Shown: positions 12,463-26,009 of the stretch, in pieces
Position numbering within the stretch: position 1 is the first letter of the stretch
Layout of the letters: each line of letters opens with the position of its first letter
Origin: Setaria digitata
Lineage: Eukaryota > Nematoda > Chromadorea > Rhabditida > Setariidae
DNA length: 64,000 nucleotides
NCBI GenBank assembly: GCA_003640385.1
Contig: RCAB01000001.1
Location: forward strand, 248,001-312,000
Direction: 5' to 3'
Notes under the pieces: generated by a model
Databases searched by the model: none
What the model saw: only the letters and a program-made list of their open reading frames with translations
Told to the model about the DNA's origin: nothing
Program-made: the position numbers and the translations under genes

Positions 12463-14085
12463 AAAATTGCACTCTATGAGTAAGTCACTCCATTCGCTAT
12501 CATGCAATTATTGACATTTTTTGTCCTTACAAAAGATTTATGAATAAAATTTAAAAACAAGCTGTTTTTGAATGAAAAACAATTTCCCAGCCCGCGCTTT
12601 AAACCATACTGCTTTTAATTACGCAATATTTAATGGATGGATAGGCCATTTTTTTTATTTGAATCAACAGCAGAGTAGTTTCTTAGTAATTTCCATCTTT
12701 TTACCACTATAAAAATAGGTAATGGGAAAGGTAACACTGGTGGAAAGAAATTTTCACTGCATTTCAAATGAAAGAGAAAACCGCCCTTGGGCGCATACCA
12801 AATGCAAGTACTACAGAAAATACCACAAATATCCGCTTTAAAGAAGATTGGAAAAACTAAATTCAGACGTCAGGTGAATTTTTTGTCAACTACTTTATTT
12901 CATTTTCATAGTTACTGATACAAATCATCAACTGATAATATGAAATCATTTGCCAGCTAGTTGAAATAATCAGTGAGCACTTTATTATATATCATTTATT
13001 ATATTACTATATATTTGATTATCCATACCCAAAATATATCCACTAAAGGTCAAAATGCAGAAGACACAAGATCCTACGAAACCTACAGATGAAATTATAG
13101 GTTGATTTTACATCAACTCTTTTGTTTAAAGAATTTAACCTTTAAGGTCAATAATCTAAGCGCATTTTTAGAATGAAAGTACATTCACATAAAATGAAAT
13201 AACCGGAAGTTTACATTGTACTATAGATCCAAAGAGACATTATTTGATTATATCCACTGAGGATAATATCACCTTCCTTGAATTGCACAAAATAATGTTT
13301 TCCAACCTACCAACTTCCTAGCTTTTCGTAAACTGAAGCTGGATAATGTTTGATGCTTCTGGACTAAACAAATACCCTGTGACACTAGTGATTTCACGTT
13401 TTAGGTCAGAATTCAAAAAAAAAAAAAATCCTCTTTAAATTCTTCTTTTTTGTGGAAAAAAAATTTTGGTTTTTTTGAAATAGTAAAGGAACAAAGATGA
13501 AGAGGAGGAAGGAAAGGGAGAATGAAGGAAGCCAATTGTATTTAAATGAGAACTTGACAAAACCCAGGAAGACATGATATAAGTAGATGTGAGAATAATG
13601 CAACTTCAAACTACCTCGATCAATCACACCTTGGAACTGAGCGTTTCGGAGAACTGTCTACGGTTAGTGCTATTCTTGCTCTTTCCCTGAAAAATTAAAT
13701 CACAAATGAACACTTCAGGAGACTTACAAGTAGCCACGAGTCTAACGATCAACAGAGATCTGTCTGAACGACACAGCAAGTCTAATTTGCACTCAGTTGG
13801 CGAGACGTACTTCATCGTGGCAGCATCAGGCAGTGGCTTGACTACAGAGTGTGCATGACTGAAGAGGAACAATGGAAATGGACGGTTTAAAGGAACACTT
13901 GAATCTGCGGACTGTACCTCTTCACCCACTTCCCTCCAATAACACCGCGACAGCCACCTGCCCAAACTCCCACCACCTCATCACCGTGTTGACACAGCCT
14001 CACCACGTCAGAAAGTCCCGCGCACCACACGTCAACTCTGTTCAGAATTGATTAAACCGAATGATCTCGCTGCGAAACAATGCTG

Positions 14086-14134
14086 TTTGTTGTTGCTGTG
14101 AAACCAAGCCGCTATGAAAAATATTGGACGGCAG
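14086..14134 (+). repeat. 49-bp direct repeat, copy 2
   Basis: Identical to 12043-12091, in the same orientation, about 2.04 kb away and upstream of the Polycomb gene. The flanks diverge at once on both sides. Confidence 0.9.
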
Positions 14135-14549
14135 CATTTTTGAATTGATATGAGTGTGTGTCAGTGCGTGGTGTGAGCTTGAAGTGAAATTCTCACTGGC
14201 TCCAAAATTTTCCTCTCTTACTGGGCTTTATTGGAAATCATAATTTGCATGCATTCTATGCAATCATTTAACTAAATGGACTCCCTGAACTTCGCATCTT
14301 GTATATTATAACAATTTGTGGTGTATATTACTTCGTGATGAAAGACAGTTCCATTATGCAGTCTTCATCACATTTCAAAATGATTTATGCCCAAATATTT
14401 ATACAGCTGGACTCAGGATGTTTGTTTTGGCAAACTAGCGGTTGTTTTGGGTGGATACATGAAAAAAGTCATTCAGAGTGCTCCCTGTTAGCAGGAACAA
14501 TAATTTAGACGAAGTTGTAATGGAATTTATAAAATCAAAAAATAAGCAA

Positions 14550-14600
14550 CTAATTAGTCTCTTTGGTGAATTCTATGAATTCACCAAAGAGACTAATTAG
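14550..14600. repeat. Perfect palindrome, 24-bp arms
   Basis: Arm 14550-14573 is exactly complementary to 14577-14600, with the 3-base loop TAT. No mismatch was seen. Confidence 0.95.
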
Positions 14601-14740
14601 GATTTGATATGTCCTGTACCACTAAAATCAAAAAGGCTGTGAAATCTTAAACATAAAACTTTGATATCAAAATGTAATTTTGCTTGAAAAAACAAAAGGA
14701 AAAAATTCTAGAAGAGAACAAAGAGAACATCGAGCTAGTA

Positions 14741-14842
14741 CATAAGGCTTCATTAAGAAGTGAAAAGTTCATTTTATGACGATTGAGTGAACATAAGGCT
14801 TCATTGAGAAGTGAAAAGTTCATTTTATGACGATTGAGTGAA
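14741..14842 (+). repeat. 51-bp tandem duplication
   Basis: Two head-to-tail copies, 14741-14791 and 14792-14842, differ at one base (CATTAAG versus CATTGAG). No coding content was recognised. Confidence 0.9.
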
Positions 14843-15149
14843 TCTTAATCAGAGAATCTGAAAATACAAAGTTTTCTGTATTAATATAATATCAGTTGGA
14901 AGCTGCCGCATCCATAGGAACGACTAGCTCACCAGTTTTCTTCATTTATGAGCAGGTAATCTACTAGTCTGATCCAGAGAAACCAGTTCTACTATATAGA
15001 TAACTCATAGTCTAAAAGTATTCGGAAGTATCATACTTCCTGATTCAGGCTTTTTAATAAGGACATGGGTTGATGTTTTTCGCTGCTCCCAATAATCATA
15101 TATGAAAGAGACATTTATATTATAGTTAGATATTTCTATGTATTTGAAA

Positions 15150-15320
15150 AATTCAAGAGTTATGGTTCAGAAGGTGCGTAGCGCAATCGACAGCAAAAGA
15201 GCCAAGAAGATTCCAGGTCCAGACAAGATACGTAAATTTCCGATGAACTCTGTCCGGAACAGTGCTGGCTCTGCACTTCTGTTAAAATGCTTCGTTCGAA
15301 TGTATGGGAGAACTGAGTGA
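15150..15320 (+). mobile_element. Relic of a LINE (non-LTR) reverse transcriptase
   Basis: The frame reads VQKVRSAIDSKRAKKIPGPD, which resembles the conserved stretch before RT motif 1 in RTE/CR1-like elements (EV..A....K..K.PGPDGI). It continues with SALLLKCFVRMYGRTE, matching the usual LLKALT.LFN.IWRT segment. It then hits a stop at 15318, and no catalytic YADD motif follows. So it is a short, dead 5'-RT fragment. The match is from memory of the family consensus only. Confidence 0.5.
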
Positions 15321-18300
15321 AGCTTGAAGTGTGCAATAGATAAAATGACCAGTTCGGACGGGAGGACCAACCATTGTGTTCCGAGTCAATTTTCACCTTG
15401 AAGTAAAGTGACGACAGGGTAGGGTTAGCAAAGGCCTAGCAATGAACTGCCCCCTACATAAACTATTCCTCTGCTCAGCAGCAGATCTCTCTGCAGAGCC
15501 CAGTTCTAGCGAATGAATTGCCATCTTCTCGACAGAGAGGTGAAAGTTCACAGTGACAATCAGCAGGATTCACCGGTAATTAAATAAAAGGCATAGCAGG
15601 AGAGAACACCTGTTGCTGAAGGAGAGTTGGTGATGGCGCGGGAAGGACAGGTAGCTTCCCGTGCTCTGACCCCCTTGCGACAACGCTGCGATTACTGTGC
15701 TTTGTACTACGAAAAAGCGGTCTGAGTGGCTCTCTCTTCTTTCCCTTCTTCTCTTCTTCTCTCTTCTTTCCTCATCTCCCGCCAGCACTCATTTCAGGAA
15801 TATTCAGTCGCTGCGGATGAGGTCATTTCGTCAAAGTGTTCTAGTCAGTCAACTGACTTACGTGGTCGTGCGTCTAATTACGTGTGACAGAGTCGTCAGT
15901 CAGCCTCCCCATTTCTTCTCCTTCAAATCACCGATGTTTTTGCACGGCTCAAGACATTTTAAAAATTCATTTCGAATAAGGCCACCCCCGAATTTCCACA
16001 TTGACGCCGGCATTTTGCCTTCACAAATCATACAACTGATAGCCCCGCCCCTCCACAAATGTTTCTAATGTCTACATCACACTGTTTCGATACTGTTTCT
16101 TACCCTCCGCTTCTCCAAAATCTATATTCAGTCACAAGTTTGCTCTATCTGTGCTTTTCCGTTGTATTGCATACTCTCTTATGTTTGGTACCTCCTGACT
16201 TTCTAAAACCGGTTGTCTTTCATCAATTATCTTGAGCTGCTTCTGACCATGGACTTTGGAAACTATCTCCGAGAAATCTCTGTGTACCGGAATGCATTCC
16301 GGAACGCCTATGAAGGGCAGTTAACAGGAAATAATACGATCGTTTTATAATGTTTATCCAAATTTCAAAATTTTATGATTCCAAGATTTTGTTGAGAAAT
16401 TGCCGAAACAAACGATTTACAAGTCACAATTCCTCAGTGAATCGATAAGTTTTTTCTTTTTTTTTTTTCCAAACTGCACCATTTTTTATTAATTAACCTA
16501 ATTAGGAAATAAATTGAATTGTCCATCCACTAGAGATGGAAAAGGAAACTTCCTGCATCAAAGAAGTGAACATATTCGCTGCGATCCTAAAATTTTTACG
16601 AAAGAATTTTCGTCATTATCGTAGATGCTACTGATTCATTAGAACAACATGATGAATAGAATTAATGAGCCGTCGCTTCAATGTTAGGAGAAATGTAATA
16701 GCCCCGAAACAGATGATAAACAATGTGATATAATAGACATTGTAACTAAATTATCGGTTTTGGGGAGATGAGAGGAAGTTGTTGAAATATGATCGAGAAT
16801 GTGGAAAGAACGGTGAAAAACAGAGAACAACGCAGAGGGTGCCATGATTGATAGTTATGACTTTTCCCAACCACCTCAATTCATCATTCACTCGTTGCCT
16901 CTGTCTTAATAAATTCCTTTCCTCTCACTTATGATTTAATCATTAATCAAACAACTTATCAGTTCTGATACTCCAACAGGAGCAGCAGTCACTCAGAGGA
17001 TCATTAATTCCGGTTGGATTGTAATGAATGAAAATGTTAGTTAATGGTTCTACTTTACGAAAAAAAGAAATTTATCTAACAAATAAGAAAAAAAAGCTGT
17101 AAAATGGACTCAAACATCGAAGCTGATTGAACAATAAATTAAACGGTAGAACAAAAATTGCAACTAAAATCCAAACAAAAAGATAATTAATGATTTTATT
17201 TCATTGCCATTTCATTTGGCCAATAGATAGACAGAACATCAAAAATGACGAATAGAATAAAATATAAAAAGGACTTATCATCTTTTCCCGATTTATTCCT
17301 GGAATTTTCTTTTTGAGGGTGAAAAGAAAGCAGTTGTTACTACAAACTTCCTACAGTGAAGTAATGAAGATATCTTCTCAGTTTAATTCCAAATCATTTC
17401 CCATTGAGATATGAATTAATTATGAAAAAGCAAAAGCTGCGTCAGGTTTTTTAAAGTTTGATCCAGAAGAGATGACGAAATTAATCAATGCTACATTCAC
17501 ACCTTAAAGTTCACCGGTGACGGTAGTGTTTACGTTGTGAGTACAAGAAGTATGAAATATCATTTCTATTTCAAGAATCAATTTACTGAACTGTTGCACG
17601 ATGGCATCTGAAGATCAAACTATTTTTTTTTTTTTTTTTTTTTCGGAACATCTCTGTTTACCTTTGAAAACAAGGCTCTCTTTCAGAAGTTTGCTGTTCG
17701 ACCGCAAAAAAAGTTTGCATAGTCATTTTTCGCAATATTTTCAGTCATTTTACAGGAACAGTTTGCAACAACACACTTTTTCCCTTATTTTTATTGTTGA
17801 AATTTCATGAAGCCTAATTATTTGTCCATCAGTGATTCTGAACCCTTCCACCCACCAATAATTTCATGTTATTTAAGCCTTTATCATCCACCCAGAGTTG
17901 AATATGAAAAAGAAATATTTTGATACCTACAAAATACAGCAACAGTTTTTGAAATTACGAATGATTGTCATGAAGTCATAAATGGTTTCTAAGTTCACAT
18001 TTCAGGTGATGGCCAAATATGACTAATTAAGGGAACTTTCCGAGTTTAGATAGTATCCTTTTCTTTTACTTAAGTAAACATCTGCAAATCCATTAGACCA
18101 ATCCTGCTACATCAAACATATTTTTCGAACAGTTTTTGGAATACTTTTCTTTATTCTTCAAAAAAAAAAAAGTGATATTTTGACAATTATCCAAAATCTT
18201 CAGAAATCAAAATAACATGCAATTTTACTGCAAAGAAATCAATCAATTTAATGAAAGACTGTGTAATGCCCAATGAAGATTTAGCTTTATGCCAACCATT

Positions 18301-21300
18301 AGAACGAACTTGTTCTGCTAAATAAACTTTCAGTAAAATATCCGTTAAATATCAAGTCTATTTAAAGCTGAACGAAACGATATTACTGTGTTCGGCTGTG
18401 TTGTTTACCCTCTGCAAATGATTAAAACTAGTTCTGCGACAGACACCTCACAACAAATAGTATCATAAAAGTCAACATTTAGGCATCCTTATCACTTGCA
18501 ATAGTTGCCTTTCTTACTTTATTATCGGTCATTTCAAAAATTATGAATTTCAAAAAGAAATAATACTGATATTCACTGGATGGAATTTTAGGTTTCTTTC
18601 TCCTTCTACCTTTTTTGCTGCTTCAAAATAATTAGCTCATGTAAGAAGTTCAGCACATTTCAATGCTTACCAATTTTTCTGGGATTTTTTTTTTGTGAGT
18701 AAATAATAATTTAGTAATATTAGTAGAGTGCTCTAACTAACTGGTTAATGATTTCATTTTTGATTTTAAAACTGATCGTATCTACTAAATTATTCAAATC
18801 TAGTGAGAAATTGTTCTTAAAGGGCGAAAGATATGTGGTGGAATATTTTCAATCATGTCCAGTGTGTAAGAATTGCTCCATCAAGCAGAGAGCAAAAGAC
18901 ACACGTGACGTGATACACGCTGTCGTGATCTCCACGCAGCCCGTTGCCTAAAAGCGTGCGTGCTGCACGTCTGCTCCTTTTGTCTACAGCAACTTCAACC
19001 GAATGTGTGACAAGCAGCGGTAAATCGATTTGACAGTCTCTGCGGTTGGGTAAACCAATCAATCGGTGGGGCAATCCTCAATCTCTACTTCACGTATTGT
19101 ACAGTAATGGTCTGTCTGTCTGTCGCCCAAAAGAATCCATTTATTCTTTTCCTTCTACTGCTCATCAATTATTTGGCGAGATGTGTCCCGATGACCTCAC
19201 GTGGGTGCTAACTGTATTTGCGTGTGACAGAGGTCAGGGTGAAGAGCAGTCACTGTAGGGGAGTGAAGTACAGCAGCGTGTATAACGCGGGAGTGAAGAG
19301 GGGACGCACGGCATTTTTCATTACTGTAAGGAAATGGCATAGCTGCTGGCACTTCATTTCATTATCCATCTTGGCCGATTTTGGCAGCCGCTAAAGGAAT
19401 TGGGTGCGTAAACTGGCTTGGAAGGATAAACTAAAGGTAAAGCCTGAGCCAAATCTGATTTATACTTGTAATGATTTACTACAGATTTTGCCACATCTAG
19501 GCTGCAGTTAAAAGAAGTATTTGATCAAAGTATTATTTGATCATACAATGTAAATAATTGTAAATGCAACACGTGTAGAATATGGAGTTAGGCCTAAGAC
19601 TATAGAATGGTCTTTAGAGGCTAACTTCATATCATTTAAATATTGAAAAAGAAACATTTCAGAAAAACATAGCTTGAACATGAACAGTAAGAACAAAAAA
19701 AAAAAAATAGTCCAGCATAATTTTTAACAGCTTATTTAATCGTATTATGCGGTGTAAAGTTTCAAAAGTTGATAATTTTTCAACAAGCTCCAGCTAAAGA
19801 GTGCTTATGCACGTCGAAGTATTTACCAATAAAACTCCGAACTTTCCGATCTATTTGACAACTGTTTCATGACAATTTTCTTATAAACAGATCTTTTAAA
19901 TTAACAGGTGAATGAAGAGGGAAAACGCTGGTGAAGTCACAGAAATGATTTTTAACTTGTAAATGAAAGAATATATTTACATAATTGGCAAAACTAAAGG
20001 AAGATGTATAAGTTAGTTTTCAAAACTTTTGTTACGCGAAAACTTCTTTCTAGTGTTTTTAAATGAAATTTAAGGATTGAAATTTTGATAGATGCGTTGT
20101 CTATTGCTGGGTGATGAGAAATTATTTTCTAAATCCATCTTGAGTTAACAACTTTCATCCAATATTTCTGAATAAAATGTTTGTGTTTCAAGCGCTTCCT
20201 TTAACAATTTTTGTCTAAAGAAATTTTAATTAGTTTTAATTGATGTACTGAAATTACTTTGATTGATCAAGATGATAAATAGATTTTTTGATGTGTGCAC
20301 TATTAATTAATTTATGGGCCTAAAAAATTAAATTTGTAATTAATGCAAATAAAATCAATTAATCATCTGCTCGAAGTCACATACTTATTTCTTGTCGGCT
20401 TGTTTGTTATTTTATTTAACGTGGTTCCCAACAATATTAAAAATGTTTCGTTGTTTGTTTGTTTCGGTTATTGGCAGACTTGATATTTCACTGGAATAAC
20501 GATTATCCATAAGTTTGAAAAAATACCTTCTCTTCGAAGTTCACTGATTGGAAAAAAGAAGGTCTGTAATAAAAACTAATTATAAGTTAGGAGAGAAAAG
20601 TGATTAAGAAGATACAGTGCATATACTGTAACTTGTAGTCGTTGTACTAAAAATTCAGTAATGATTTCCACTGAATTATGCAAACATTGTGACTTTCCAA
20701 ATTTTATCTCATCATCAAGCAGCAGATGAATTATCTGTTAAAGAAAAATCTTTTACTATCATTGCGAAATTTTTTTTAATTTTCTTAACCGATAAACGTA
20801 CTCAAGATTTCAATAACATATTCAAAATTTGCTTTTTTTGAGTAGAAACGAACATATTAGCAATACTGATAAGTCTAAAATAGATTCGGAAATATTTAAA
20901 ACTCCTAAAATCTCTTTTTATAAGAATTTCCTTTTTATACTACCAAAATTTTAAAAATTTTGAAACATTATTGCTTAAATCAATAAATTCCGGTAAAACG
21001 ACTAAAGTTTCTGTCTGTTTTTGGATATTCAGATGCGATCCTTCCACCACTTCCTCTACAGTTTGTAAATGTCCGATAAATTTTTCACATTCAAAGTCAA
21101 AGGATGACACAAGCGCGAATACTTTTATGTTAGTAATGCTTTGACGGCATTTGTTCACAGAACGCGGACTAACTGTGGTTCTGAACGATGCGAAGCAAGT
21201 TCAGATATATTTTGCACTCACAAGGAATTATCGAATTGCTTATTTATCAAACCGGATCTGATCGGGTCACAACATAAGTATACCGTACAAGCTGTGTCAG

Positions 21301-22177
21301 GTGCTGATACATCTCGACATCCTTTCGAAAAAATCGGTCTTTAAAATTATTTCAGTTTCCATAACAAAACACGTAAATTGTTATTTAGTCATTTCCGAAT
21401 ATAGCCTTTCAGGAACATAAAATTATCCGTAATTACTTAGGATAAATTTACGAGGACTTAGAAAATAGCCGCTGGGCATCTGAGTATATTTTGTTTATAG
21501 CCCACTAACATCCACCTGAATGTTCAGATGAGAGAGTGGACAATGGGATTTACCTGACACCAACTTACCCTTTCATTGCTGCGCCGTTGCAGAACATCAT
21601 TCATTTTGCTGAGTGATGATGGTTACATACTGTTCCATAGTTTCCACAATATTAAAAAAGAATCAGTGCTACGTCTTCTTTCAGTGTGAAGTGTTTTGTC
21701 ATTTCCGAGAGGCTTTCTTTTTCAGAAACAAAAAACTAAATTATTACAACCAAAATCCTAATTTCTCCAAATGATTTTGTGCTACTAACATCAAACAAGC
21801 CGCAGGCTGCTTCCACTGTTTTTAAGTGAGCAAGGCTGAAGGGTCTTCATTGTCTTCAAATTCTCTTTTTTAAAGTAAAAAAGTTATCCACTTATTGGAG
21901 TTTTAGCTGATTTTCTTCTTCAGATTCATTAAAATTAGAGTCGCTCCTACTTCTCCAGAGGAACAGCAATAGTAAGATAAGGCCAACAAGGCAATTCAGC
22001 ATTGTGTAGAAATTTCAGAACATGTTAATTGGCTTATATTGTTTTAGATGATTTAACATCTGTTTAACAACAACATTATCCACCTATTCTGACAAGGGAG
22101 TGTAAGTTCAATTCATCTATCTGATCTGTTACTTGTAAAAAGTGATGATGAACGGGTCGGTTCGGGTCTACGTTGTA

Positions 22178-22180
<3 letters not shown>

Positions 22181-22212
<32 letters not shown>
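22181..22212. repeat. Poly-A tract, about 32 bases
   Basis: An uninterrupted A run that could mark the tail of a retroposed copy, although no matching body was recognised beside it. Confidence 0.8.
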
Positions 22213-22215
<3 letters not shown>

Positions 22216-25200
22216 ATAAGAATAAACGTTGAACATTTATTTGAACATGTTGGAGAAATGAAACCGGCAATTGGTGATATTCACTTGCACTTATATTCAT
22301 ATACTCTTTGCCGTAAGCTGTAATTATAATTTTAGTTGTCATTTTAATAGATGATAGTTTAATTACAGATGGTATTCATGAATTATTTTAAAATATTTAA
22401 CATTTTTAAATTTTGATTAAAAATTGTAAGTGAATTTGGATGACATTATATAATATAGTAGGCAGATATCATTTGCTTGGCTAAAAAATATTATTTGGGT
22501 ACCTCATTCAGTATATATATTATTCTTATCTTTCTCTAACATCCTTCTGGCCTCTAGGAAAAAATGCATTGTAGAGTTTAAGTGCAAATGTTTGTATGTC
22601 AAAAGCGCGACCATTTTCACATTTAATGATTTGAAAATAACTTCGCAAAACAAATTTGATTTATTTTGTCAGCTACGGTATTTTTCTTAAAGCCAAAGAA
22701 GTGAGTTATTGTTTCTACTTTATTTATGGTCTCCTCTTTAAAACAATAATGGTTTTTTCGCAATGTGATTTTTTCCCCACTGTTTGGTGATAAGAAATTT
22801 GCTTCAGCTCTTTTATCCTGAGTTACTTCAAAAATATACTTCTCTACATATGAATTCTCAAGTCCCTCTACGTACGTGACGGTCGCTTAGAAGTTTATTT
22901 CAATGACTCTTAGTTTCTCTTGTATATCATCTTGTTAAAATTATTTGTTATGATTTTAAGCGAAAAAGTCGTCTGTACGTCATGTTGGAAATGATTGCCT
23001 AGTTAGATTTTATTGTACTTTTACATTCTGCATTCTTTTCATTTCGTATTTTATAACACTTTGCATTCATGGAAATACTGAAACAAACTTTCCAAGCGTG
23101 ACTGCCACTGAAGTTGTTAAGAGTAATAGACGAACAGAGATAAAAGTGACTGGAAGGTCATTTACTGAAACTCTGACAGTTCTAATTCTCAAAGATATCG
23201 ATAGTCTGGATAAAATTTGATCGTAAGAGTGATGTTTAGGAAAGTGTTCCCAGCACGAGAACGAGTTAACGAGCAGAGGTTTAACATAGCATGACACTGT
23301 GTTTTATTTGTCAAAATATTTCGGCTCCAGCCGAAATGGCATCTCCGCTTTGCTTTTTGATTTCGAACGGTATAACTCTATTCAGAAAACTGTTCAAACC
23401 GTTACTTATAACAAGCAATTAGTTCAAGAACTAATCCATTACTAGCTCATTAACTGTTACATATTCGTTATACACACACTGTTTAAGCAACTGCAATGAT
23501 GACGCAGTTGGAAGTGGAATTACGGGTCCTTTCAATGAACATACGGCGGCATGATTCCGACTTCTTACTATATTCATATATATCAAGCTAAAAACACCGA
23601 GTTGGTGGTTGCTCTCTAAACAGAGCACAGGTGAGACGTGGAAGCAACACGTGTCTACCTTTAGAATGGGATAGATTTAATACTTCTACAGGTTTTGTAA
23701 AGAGACTGTAATTAATGCAGCAAAATAAACGTGAGAAAAGATACATTTTACTGAAAAGTTTGTAAGAGAAGGAATGAGCTGATAATGGAGAGGAATTGGC
23801 TTCGTATAGGAAGGACAATGTGCGATGGGAAAAGCAATCGTTCGGAAAGACGATCACTTTCCTTCGCCTCTCAACTGCTCCGTGTAGGTCACGCGTAATA
23901 TCACATGGTTCATATGGGAACGACTAGTTAGTGCCCCTTACGCAGTGAATACTACAGCGACCTTCTGCACTCTACGCTGCAAGTACACGGAACTTCCGTC
24001 CCCCTCAACAACGATTTCAACTTAGAACAAAAAGTCCCCAGTGATATCGTCATTGTTTGCATCGCAACGCGTCGCCTTGCAGTGTGCTCTCGCTTACTAT
24101 CACTATCACCATCGTCATCATCATCGTCACCACACTCATCATCACTGCTCTCTGTCTCCCTCTTACTCCTCCTTGCTCTGTGTGCAAACGCATCGACGAG
24201 AGGTGGCAGTGCTGCTGTGGTGCGGTCGTAGGTGGCGCAGCTGGTTGCAGGTTGACATGCAGTGCTGCAAGCAGAACTGCCTTCAAAGTGATGCTGCCGC
24301 TTTCGCTGCATGCAGACTGCAACACAATTGAAACTGTGGAGAAGGGACTTGTGTTGAAAGGACTGCTGCTTATCTCGCTAGCTGCTACTTTCAGCTGAAG
24401 TTTGCTTTACAACCTGTGCACCTGTGCCGTCTCTGATTCTCGACACTCAGAATGAGCAACGACGTGACACGATCGCTGTGCGTCGGAGAATGACGATCAG
24501 GTTATGACTTACCTAATAATTACAACGTACTGAATAGTCCATCGTCTATCCGTCATAGCGATAGGGAGAAGTTCGGAAATTTCCTTTCTGTAACTGTCAG
24601 CTCCCACTTCCGAAACTTACATCAAACGTTTGATGTTTTGGCACAGTTGGACGTCGAACTGCGGTATGAAATAACATTTCACTATACTTGCTGCTCACAG
24701 TAATGATGAAATTAATTGATTAAAAAACTGGGAAAGGTGCAGTATTACGATATGTGGTATTCGCTTGACACCTCGGCTATTTGAATCAATCCTTTGTGAC
24801 TTAATGGGTTCCCTCGCCTCGTACTTGTCGGTATAAGATACGATATATTGAAATAGAGTAGGATAAGAAGAGAAAGAAGGAAAAGAAACAAGAATGAAGT
24901 GGAGTGAAATGAATGAATGAAGCAGAAATGAAATGAGGTAAGGAGAGGAGGAATAGAATAGCACAGAAAGGCAGAGATGGAGAGGAAGGGAACAAAAGAG
25001 ATTGTTGAGGAATGATAAGTGTGGAACGGAGAAGGACAGAGGGGTGGATATCACTGCGAAAAGATTGGAAAAGGAATGACAAAGGGAGTGCGACATGTTG
25101 ATGACAATCTTCCGATATGATTGCTGATAAATGGGAACAGAAAATGGGACAAGTGGTATTGGTCCTTTTACATTATGGGAACCGGACTTGGCACGGCACT

Positions 25201-25969
25201 CTCATTCATCTCCTCTTCATTACTGTAGGAGTAATTAGCATAATTGCAGTGAAGGTAGTAATTAATCACGCAATTAACTGTCAGTTGTTTGCACAGAGCT
25301 CTGTCAACATCTCGACAAGCTATAGCTGTATGGCTATTTCTTCTAAGCATTTAACTGAGTAGCATTGGGCAGTTAGAGCCTATGGATGCTTCCGCGCCAG
25401 TATGTTTATAAGCAGATGAACAAACAGACCTTTGGACGGACGAACTCTCCGACTATACTTTCCTCCTCAGGCTACTGCTGGACACAGAGATGCGTTCATT
25501 CATAAGCCTATGAGTGGCAAGCAGCACACTGCGCATTTGCATGCAGACTGCACATTCAGGCAATTCCCAGCAGACGTTTTCTTCACAAAATGATTTTTTC
25601 AAACACAGCAAAAGGAAAGAATGGCTGAAAACATTACTGGCTTAGTGCCAAAATGAGCAGTGGAAGGCAACAAAATCGTCGAAATGTCTCAGCTGAATAT
25701 TTCAAGAGGTGTGGGTGCACGATGTATCTATATGATTGAAGCTCAAGCCAAGTTTTGTAGTTAAAGCCCAGCATTTTTAATGATGGCATAGGACCTCTCG
25801 AGCTAACGAATGTCAAATATCAGTACCATTATTTTTTTCCGCTTTAACAAAGATTTAATTTACATTTATAACTGAAATTAAATGCCATCTTTTTCCAAGC
25901 AAATACTTTTTAAAAAGTTTCCGGAATTTCATCAGTTATGCTCAAATTGAAAGTTGTTTGTCTATTATT

Positions 25970-26009
25970 AAAATATTTTTAGACTTTATCCAAAGTCTAA
26001 AAATATTTT
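25970..26009. repeat. Perfect palindrome, 18-bp arms
   Basis: Arm 25970-25987 (AAAATATTTTTAGACTTT) pairs exactly with 25992-26009 across the loop ATCC. Confidence 0.92.

Noticed and set aside
13624..13965. 113-codon minus-strand ORF as a Polycomb first coding exon
   Set aside because: It crosses a TTTTTCAG acceptor, its upstream part has no homology, and the chromodomain start is complete without it; at most a leader exon.
24041..24398. Overlapping His/Asp/Val-rich ORFs in several frames
   Set aside because: They come from a CATCAC/GATGAT simple repeat in a G+C-richer block; no frame shows splice structure or homology.
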